Shown piece by piece: positions 33,016 to 37,092 of a stretch of 37,092 nt of DNA. Within the stretch, counting starts at the first letter, position 1, and every line of letters starts with the position of its first letter. The stretch lies in assembly GCA_902780385.1 (NCBI GenBank), contig CACZFF010000044.1, positions 1 to 37,092 of the forward strand, written 5' to 3'. The notes under the pieces are model-generated. The model was given only the letters and a program-made list of their open reading frames with translations, ran no database searches and was not told where the DNA came from. The DNA comes from an uncultured Lachnospiraceae bacterium (GTDB lineage Bacteria > Bacillota > Clostridia > Lachnospirales > Lachnospiraceae). The position numbers and the translations under genes are program-made.

Positions 33016-33062
33016 TATCCCACGACTGTAGTCATGGGTATTGCGCGATGAAGAATAAAACA
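33016..33062 (+). repeat. 47-bp dispersed repeat, copy 3
   Basis: Matches 9831-9877 at 40 of 47 positions. Its core CCCACGACT-GT-AGTCATGGG is a near-perfect palindrome (10-base arms with a mismatch), resembling the end hairpins of IS200/IS605-type elements. It lies just after aspartate kinase and runs into a terminator. Confidence 0.75.
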
Positions 33063-33117
33063 GCAGACCGAAGGGACTGATCGAAAGGAAAGATCCCTGC
33101 GCTCTGCTGTTTTCTTT
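33059..33117. terminator. Bidirectional terminator after aspartate kinase and P4
   Basis: AACAGCAGA (33059-33067) pairs with TCTGCTGTT (33103-33111), with an inner GGGA..GATC/GATCCC stem. TTCTTT follows on the plus strand and TTTTATTCTTC on the minus strand, serving the convergent lysine-pathway kinase and P4 genes. Confidence 0.75.
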
Positions 33118-33142
33118 ACTGCTTATTTGATTGTTTGACTGC

Positions 33143-33397
33143 TTATTTGCGGCCGGCAAATCTGTTCAGCCGTTTCATTATCTGATCGACTCCGTCGTCT
33201 CCTTTTCCGGCTGAGCCGGCAGCTGATTCTTTTTTCTTTCCGGGATCATCCCCGGCAGCATGATTTGTTTTGTCCTTGCCTTTGCGGACACCATTAACTG
33301 CCACGTAAGCATCAAACAAAATGGCTCCGCCATTCACATCTTTCAGGTCCTCCGGATCGAGATTCTCAATATTTTCAATTTTCTTCTTCTCTTCCAT
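33143..33397 (-). CDS. GG-leader peptide P4
   Basis: The protein has 84 residues. The leader (1-24) ends in LDPEDLKDVNGG. The core (25-84) begins AILFDAYVAVNGVRKGKD, continues as a Lys/Gly/Asp/Ala-rich hydrophilic stretch, and ends GVDQIMKRLNRFAGRK, a probable basic amphipathic helix. No cysteine is present. Layout and the N-x-V-R-K-x-x-D motif match P2, so the two are probably distant paralogues. GGAGG lies 7 bases before the ATG. It is transcribed toward aspartate kinase and stops at a shared terminator. No exporter or maturation gene is nearby. Bacteriocin-like or signalling roles are possible but unproven. Confidence 0.82.
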   Translation of the reverse strand: MEEKKKIENIENLDPEDLKDVNGGAILFDAYVAVNGVRKGKDKTNHAAGDDPGKKKESAAGSAGKGDDGVDQIMKRLNRFAGRK

Positions 33398-33544
33398 AGT
33401 TATTCCTCCATCGTTTGGAACTGCCAGGTTTAAAACCTCGCTGCGCTATTTAATCATAGCCTATCTGTGTCTTGAATGAAAGGGCTCCATGGTGTCTTTT
33501 ATGGATTTTTCCGCTTTCATTATATCGTTTCTTTATCCGTCTAT

Positions 33545-34018
33545 TTATTCGTTTTTTTCATTTTGGCCGAGCAGCTTCCGCACCTGTTCTGAAACTCTTT
33601 TTGCGCCGGCGTGATCTTTCCCGCTTGCGGTCACGCCGACAACGATATCTCCTTTTGCGGCAATTCCGGGGAAATAGAAATCGCTTTTCCTTCTGTCTGT
33701 GCTCACATTTACCATGATGCCGTGTTTTTTGCAGTCATTGTGGATCCTGTCATTCACATCATGATCGTTGGTAGCAGCGAATACAATATCTGCGCCTTCG
33801 ATATCTTCTTCCTCATAGGATTTCCGCAGGAGGCGGATGGTTCCCTCTTCTGCAAGAGCCTCAACTTCGGGCAGGGAATCGGGCGCGATCACAGTAAGAT
33901 TCGGTGTGAACCTACAGAGCACTGTAATCCTCCTTCTTGCGATCTTCCCCGCGCCGATGACAAGGATTTTCTTTTCTGACAGATCTATAAAAATCGGAAA
34001 ATACGGATATTCCCCCAT
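33545..34018 (-). CDS. Precorrin-2 dehydrogenase / siroheme synthase N-domain
   Basis: The 157-residue protein has an NAD-binding Rossmann start: PYFPIFIDLSEKKILVIGAGKIARRRI (split; GAGKIA loop near residues 20-25), then FAATNDHDVN, MVNVSTDRRKSDFYFPG and GDIVVGVTASGKD, all typical of the CysG N-terminal/Met8-like family that oxidises precorrin-2 to sirohydrochlorin. The start at 34018 is preferred over two upstream in-frame ATGs because AGGAAGG lies 7 bases before it and the protein then begins like its family. It is shorter than the usual 200 or more residues, lacking much of the C-terminal dimerisation/chelatase region, so ferrochelatase activity is doubtful. No other siroheme or cobalamin gene is near. 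Confidence 0.87.
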   Translation of the reverse strand: MGEYPYFPIFIDLSEKKILVIGAGKIARRRITVLCRFTPNLTVIAPDSLPEVEALAEEGTIRLLRKSYEEEDIEGADIVFAATNDHDVNDRIHNDCKKHGIMVNVSTDRRKSDFYFPGIAAKGDIVVGVTASGKDHAGAKRVSEQVRKLLGQNEKNE

Positions 34019-34132
34019 GCAATACCTTCCTGAAATCGTTTTTGTCTTTTCCATCTCCGTATAATTGATTATACGATTCGATTTAATAATCTCCATTATA
34101 CATTATTGCATTTCGTAATTGCACATAAAAAT

Positions 34133-34178
34133 CCCCTGTGCAGTAATCCCGCTTTTAAGGCGGAATGCCGCACAGGGG
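34133..34178 (-). terminator. Terminator of the DUF2828/Ro-like gene
   Basis: CCCCTGTGC (34133-34141) pairs with GCACAGGGG (34170-34178), with an inner CCGC/GCGG stem. On the minus strand ATTTTTATG follows. It lies about 55 bases beyond the stop at 34232. Confidence 0.85.
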
Positions 34179-34231
34179 CATTTTATGCTGTGAGTCTGTC
34201 AAGTCACACGCTTTTTTCTACAGCCGGGTGC

Positions 34232-35716
34232 TCAGGCCACCGTAATGGCCTCGTATCGCTCGGAGTTGATGATCTTCTCCATGGCCTCGACCGGATTCAT
34301 GCCGACCGTCTGCATCACCTGACGGAACACAGCGGCGGACTGGCCGCTTGCCAGCTGGACGCCCTTGCGGTTCTTGTCCGCGTGGAAGATGTCGTGCCGG
34401 CTGTTCACGTTCCAGAAGATAATGTTGGGAATAATGTAGCCGTTCATACGGTACATTTCCTCCATCATCTCATAGAAGGTCCAGTCGCGGTCGCCGCAAT
34501 AGTCTATCTCCATATCGGAAATAACGATCAGGGACTTGGGCATCTCCGCCTGCGGAACATGGTTGCGGATGGCAATCTCCAGCACATGCTCGAAGGCAGC
34601 ACGCAGATTGGTGTTGCCTGCCCAATCATTCATGTTGATGCTGCTGATCTTCTGTGCCAGAGTCTCTCCGCGGAGTGCCTGAATCCTGGATGTACCGGAG
34701 AAGGACATGAACATGTTGTGGTATGCGCCGCGGTTGCGCTCGGCAAAGTAGACCGCCAGACCGACAGATGTCGCCATGGGTCTGCCGCACATGGAACCGG
34801 AAGTATCCGCAATAACAAGGGCATTTGTGCCGGGCTCCACATAGTCGGGGAGCTGGCGCCACTGCGCCTCAAGAGCGGGGTCATTGTTCAGAGAAGCGTT
34901 TGCGAAGAAGCTGGACAAGCGGGGCGCGACCTTCTCCACAATGTCGTAAGGATACAGTGTACCGGCATGGATCTTCTCCCGGCCGGCGACGGCGCGGTTC
35001 ACAAACTGCTCGTAGCGCTCGCCGTCGTGTCTGCGGAAGGCATCGCGATAGATCATCATGGCACGGGAAGGGACCTCCGGATACCGGATCTCATTCCAGC
35101 GTCCCTCTGTCATCAGTGTCTCGATGACGCCGATTCTGCGGCGAAGCGCACGCACGATACGCTTAAAATCATATACAGAGTAGCCGAGCTTGCGGGCTGT
35201 CAGGATGCCGAGCTCTCTGGTCTTCGCGGAAGACGCATCCGCTGTCTTGATCCACTTGGCCAGCAGGGATACTGCCTTTCCGTTCTCCAGGCTGCGGCGG
35301 TCCTCCTCAAACTGGGTCTTCATGGCCGCCCACATCTCATTCTCAAGAGGAGTGCCGATCAGACAATAGAGATCGTCATAACGGCCGTAGACGCCGATCA
35401 GATCCAGGTTGGGTCGAAGCGCCTCCGGATGCATCTGCGCCATATAGCGCATGATTGTACGGAAAGTCTCCCGCTCTCCCAGTCCGCCCCGAATGTCTCG
35501 GGCGTAAAACGCGATCTTTGTCGCAAAAAGAGGGTCCATCCGGTAGGCCTCGGAGAAGAGACGCTCAATACGGACCTGGTCTGCACCGCGAAGTGCTCCG
35601 ATCACACCGAACAGATCAAGCCGGGCATCTCTGGTGGAGTTCAGCGCAACCGCTCCGTTCTCTGTTCTTACATATACACTTTCCTTTCTTGCTACCTTTG
35701 CAAATAAACCGAACAT
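34232..35716 (-). CDS. Ro60/TROVE-like DUF2828-type protein with a vWA domain
   Basis: The protein has 494 residues. The start at 35716 is set by AAAGGAGG directly upstream. Residues about 20-270 form a helical region with family motifs ENGAVALNSTRDARLDLF, FYARDIRGGLGERETFR, GRYDDLY, SLLAKWIKTADASSAKT and LYPYDIVEKVAPRL. Residues about 295-480 are a von Willebrand A domain with an intact metal site: DTSGS (D304, S306, S308), T369 in GNTN and D401 in ISDMEID. This helical-repeat plus vWA layout is that of Ro60-type RNA-binding proteins, which in bacteria bind Y RNAs and act in RNA quality control and decay. I place it in the DUF2828 branch, whose RNA binding is less established. A candidate Y-like RNA lies just upstream on the same strand. 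Confidence 0.82.
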   Translation of the reverse strand: MFGLFAKVARKESVYVRTENGAVALNSTRDARLDLFGVIGALRGADQVRIERLFSEAYRMDPLFATKIAFYARDIRGGLGERETFRTIMRYMAQMHPEALRPNLDLIGVYGRYDDLYCLIGTPLENEMWAAMKTQFEEDRRSLENGKAVSLLAKWIKTADASSAKTRELGILTARKLGYSVYDFKRIVRALRRRIGVIETLMTEGRWNEIRYPEVPSRAMMIYRDAFRRHDGERYEQFVNRAVAGREKIHAGTLYPYDIVEKVAPRLSSFFANASLNNDPALEAQWRQLPDYVEPGTNALVIADTSGSMCGRPMATSVGLAVYFAERNRGAYHNMFMSFSGTSRIQALRGETLAQKISSINMNDWAGNTNLRAAFEHVLEIAIRNHVPQAEMPKSLIVISDMEIDYCGDRDWTFYEMMEEMYRMNGYIIPNIIFWNVNSRHDIFHADKNRKGVQLASGQSAAVFRQVMQTVGMNPVEAMEKIINSERYEAITVA

Positions 35717-35734
35717 CTCTACCTCCTTTCTGAA

Positions 35735-35880
35735 ATGTATAATGCTGCAGTCCCCGGAAAAAACGCGAAGGCGTTTGTTTTCACAGGGACTTGGACGTTC
35801 TGTTCCAAGAACATGACCCATTACGTGCGGTTTCCCGCATTCGCCTGCCTGACAAGCAGGCCTTGTGATTGCGTGTCGTC
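35735..35880 (-). other. Chain of hairpins between the Y-like RNA and the Ro-like gene
   Basis: On the minus strand four to five stems follow each other: GCCTGC/GCAGGC, TGCGG-gaaa-CCGCA, CTTGG/CCAAG, and an outer AGTCCC/GGGACT enclosing AAACGC-cttc-GCGTTT followed by TTT. No gene is seen. It may be a structured leader of the Ro-like mRNA, part of the upstream RNA, or a second RNA. Confidence 0.45.
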
Positions 35881-35908
35881 ATATGATATTTGCTGTCAGG
35901 GCCACAGT

Positions 35909-36080
35909 AAAAAAATTTTGGTCAAAACAAAGTGCTGTCTAATCAAAAGCTCAGACTTCACGAATTTTGACAGCAATCGGCGGACTGGGTTCGAACCAGC
36001 GGGCTGTTTTTTCCTTTATCAGAATACATCCGATCTTCTCCCCTGTCATTCAACCGCTGGTATAAGATTCGGCACCGTGA
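35909..36080 (-). ncRNA. Candidate Y-RNA-like, tRNA-mimicking RNA
   Basis: Minus-strand fold. A canonical T-arm: stem GCTGG (36000-35996), loop TTCGAAC, stem CCAGT (35988-35984). An acceptor-like stem: GATCGG (36035-36030) with CCGATT (35980-35975). A D-arm-like CTG/CAG (36022-36020 with 36006-36004) has GG in its loop. Outside are GACAG/CTGTC (36047-36043 with 35973-35969) and a bulged stem GGTGCCGAA (36076-36068) with TTTGACC (35926-35920), similar to the Ro-binding stem of Y RNAs, then T7 (35915-35909). G-U pairs in three stems would be A-C mismatches on the other strand, favouring minus. No intact tRNA fits: the gap before the T-arm is too short. No good promoter was found, and a 7-bp alternative pairing exists (36060-36054 with 36002-35996). 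Alternatively a tRNA 3'-end relic. Confidence 0.4.
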
Positions 36081-36123
36081 TCAGGATTCACCCGCAGATC
36101 CAGTCATTCTCAGCACAGCGCCC

Positions 36124-36171
36124 CTGTCCGGCACTGCATCCCCAAGGAATGTGGTGCCGGACAGTTTTTTT
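36124..36171 (+). terminator. Strong plus-strand terminator without a recognised gene upstream
   Basis: CTGTCCGGCAC (36124-36134) and GTGCCGGACAG (36154-36164) form a perfect 11-bp stem with a partly paired loop, followed by seven T (36165-36171). No plus-strand gene ends nearby, so it implies an untranslated plus-strand transcript or an insulator before the SDR gene. Confidence 0.85.
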
Positions 36172-36274
36172 ATGCCCTCTTTTATGGTTCTTTTATTCCC
36201 TCTTTTCAAACTTTATCGTGCCTGCCTTTAACGTTCTTTTTTCCATTGTGCGGAAAAACGCTGAACAAATGGAT

Positions 36275-36450
36275 TTCCGCGGGGGCGGAATTCGCGGAAT
36301 TAAAGCAGGGGTCTTTTTTTACTATCATTCAATCATCAAAAGAAAACAAACACAAAAACAAAACGAAAGCAAACACAAAAGCAAAGCAAAAAAAGACACA
36401 CAAAAGCAATCATTCAAAACTGAGCAAAAATGTTTTAGGAGGAGAAAAAA
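36275..36450 (+). promoter_or_regulatory. Leader of the SDR gene: hairpin and an A/C-rich, T-poor tract
   Basis: TTCCGCG (36275-36281) pairs with CGCGGAA (36293-36299), followed 15 bases on by TTTTTTT. Then 36331-36410 is almost only A and C with few G and T, composed of CAAA-like units, ending in AGGAGG before the ATG. It resembles the T-poor leader of the PTS operon at 9480-9645. Confidence 0.5.
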
Positions 36451-37092
36451 ATGGCAGACTGGTTAAATCTTGAAGGCAAAGTTGTTATCGTTACAGGCGG
36501 CGCTTCCGGCATCGGAAATCACGTAGTCAGCACCCTGAAAGACGCAGGTGCAACACCCGTCATCGCGGACATCTCCGTTGAGACCGGCGAAGAGAGAGAC
36601 GGCATCTTCTGCACAAAGTGCGATGTCACCAGCAAAGAGAGCGTCGAGGCCATGGTCGCAGCAGTCGTTGAAAAGTACGGCAAGCTCGATGCGATCGTCA
36701 ACAACGCAGGCGTCAACCTTCCCCGCCTCCTGGTCGATGTCCAGGGCGAGAAACCCCAGTACGAGCTGGATGAGAAGTCCTTCAACATCATGTTCAACAT
36801 CAACGTCAAGGGCCTGATGTACTGCGCACAGGCAGCCGCAAGACAGATGCTCAAGCAGGGCGGCGGCGTCATCATCAACATGTCCTCCGAGTCCGGCAAG
36901 GAAGGCTCCCAGGGACAGAGCGCATACTCCGCAACCAAGGGTGCCTGCGACAGCTTCACCCGCAGCTGGGCCAAGGAGCTCGGCAAATACAATATCCGCG
37001 TCGTGGCAGTCGCCCCCGGAATCATGGAAGCAACCGGCCTGCGCACACCCGCTTACAACGAAGCACTGGCTTATACCCGCGGCGTCAAGCCC
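36451..37092 (+). CDS. Short-chain dehydrogenase, sorbitol-6-phosphate dehydrogenase-like (partial)
   Basis: The first 214 codons are in the window; the frame is open at the right edge. The start MADWLNLEGKVVIVTGGASGIG (split) has the NAD-binding TGxxxGIG motif at residues 15-22. NNAG lies at 84-87, the catalytic serine at about 145-146, and YxxxK at Y159 to K163 in AYSATKGA, so the active site is intact. The opening WLNLEGKVVIVTGG and the insertion after NNAGVNLPRLLVD resemble sorbitol-6-phosphate 2-dehydrogenases of Firmicutes, which make fructose 6-phosphate from PTS-imported sorbitol. That assignment is by resemblance only. AGGAGG precedes the ATG and the leader is long. It probably starts a sugar-alcohol operon that continues outside. 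Confidence 0.85.
   Translation, partial: MADWLNLEGKVVIVTGGASGIGNHVVSTLKDAGATPVIADISVETGEERDGIFCTKCDVTSKESVEAMVAAVVEKYGKLDAIVNNAGVNLPRLLVDVQGEKPQYELDEKSFNIMFNINVKGLMYCAQAAARQMLKQGGGVIINMSSESGKEGSQGQSAYSATKGACDSFTRSWAKELGKYNIRVVAVAPGIMEATGLRTPAYNEALAYTRGVKP

Noticed and set aside
34106-35707. 533-codon open frame antisense to the Ro-like gene
   Set aside because: Opposite a gene with an intact vWA metal site and a strong ribosome site; composition is shadow-like.
35975-36035. Functional tRNA gene containing the TTCGAAC loop
   Set aside because: Only about 26 bases separate the acceptor-like strand from the T-arm, no anticodon arm can form, and the acceptor pairing is incomplete.
35735-36466. 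243-codon plus-strand open frame before the SDR gene
   Set aside because: It crosses hairpins, the tRNA-like element and a T7 terminator, has no ribosome site and ends inside the SDR gene in another frame.

Overview
The window looks like chromosomal DNA of an anaerobic gut-type Clostridia, most likely Lachnospiraceae-like. This rests on strong AGGAGG ribosome sites, sigma-A promoters, many PTS sugar genes, a lone 2-oxoacid:ferredoxin oxidoreductase gamma subunit, an XRE protein with the WWTGY/AWYQW block, and several double-glycine leader peptides. No rRNA gene, intact tRNA, transposase, phage gene or CRISPR array is visible. The last gene, a short-chain dehydrogenase, runs off the right edge.

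Layout. 1-5 kb: orphan porG-like gene (-), a 5'-decayed XRE gene, three 22-bp tandem repeats in front of a consensus promoter driving an HTH-Uma2 fusion, a divergent LysR/LysE-type exporter pair, and ogt. 5-12 kb (-): a PRD-type PTS regulator, then a separate operon of ascorbate-family PTS IIA-IIC-IIB plus split transketolase. 12-15 kb: ZIP metal transporter and fumC. 15-18 kb (+): fruK-fruA. 18-21 kb: a lipoprotein (-) and a DeoR regulator (+). 21-24 kb (-): alpha/beta hydrolase, dxs and an EamA transporter. 24-27 kb: glgA with a long histone-like N-terminal tail. 27-33 kb: four small GG-leader peptides (all -) around a secreted HEMFH metalloprotease, with aspartate kinase (+) among them. 33-37 kb: precorrin-2 dehydrogenase and a Ro60-like DUF2828/vWA protein (both -), a long structured intergenic region, and an SDR gene (+).

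How the genes work together. Two sugar routes are clear: fructose to fructose-1,6-bisphosphate (fruA, fruK) and an unidentified PTS sugar feeding transketolase. The PTS operon and its regulator share an exact 15-bp motif in their upstream regions, a candidate operator. Metabolic genes (fumC, dxs, glgA, lysC, siroheme synthesis) are scattered between them.

Most notable non-textbook content: (1) the region upstream of the DUF2828 gene can fold on the minus strand into a tRNA-like module with a canonical T-arm inside a long stem, resembling a bacterial Y RNA next to its Ro-type partner; (2) four GG-leader peptides with different cores and no local exporter, next to a secreted zinc protease; (3) five large palindromic repeats built on GGGACGGTTC, in two flavours plus a mosaic, one forming the 3' end of ogt; (4) the glgA tail with a 66-bp tandem duplication and an A15 run; (5) the 22-bp repeat array in front of the HTH-Uma2 gene. 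All functional statements come from reading motifs by eye; no search was run.
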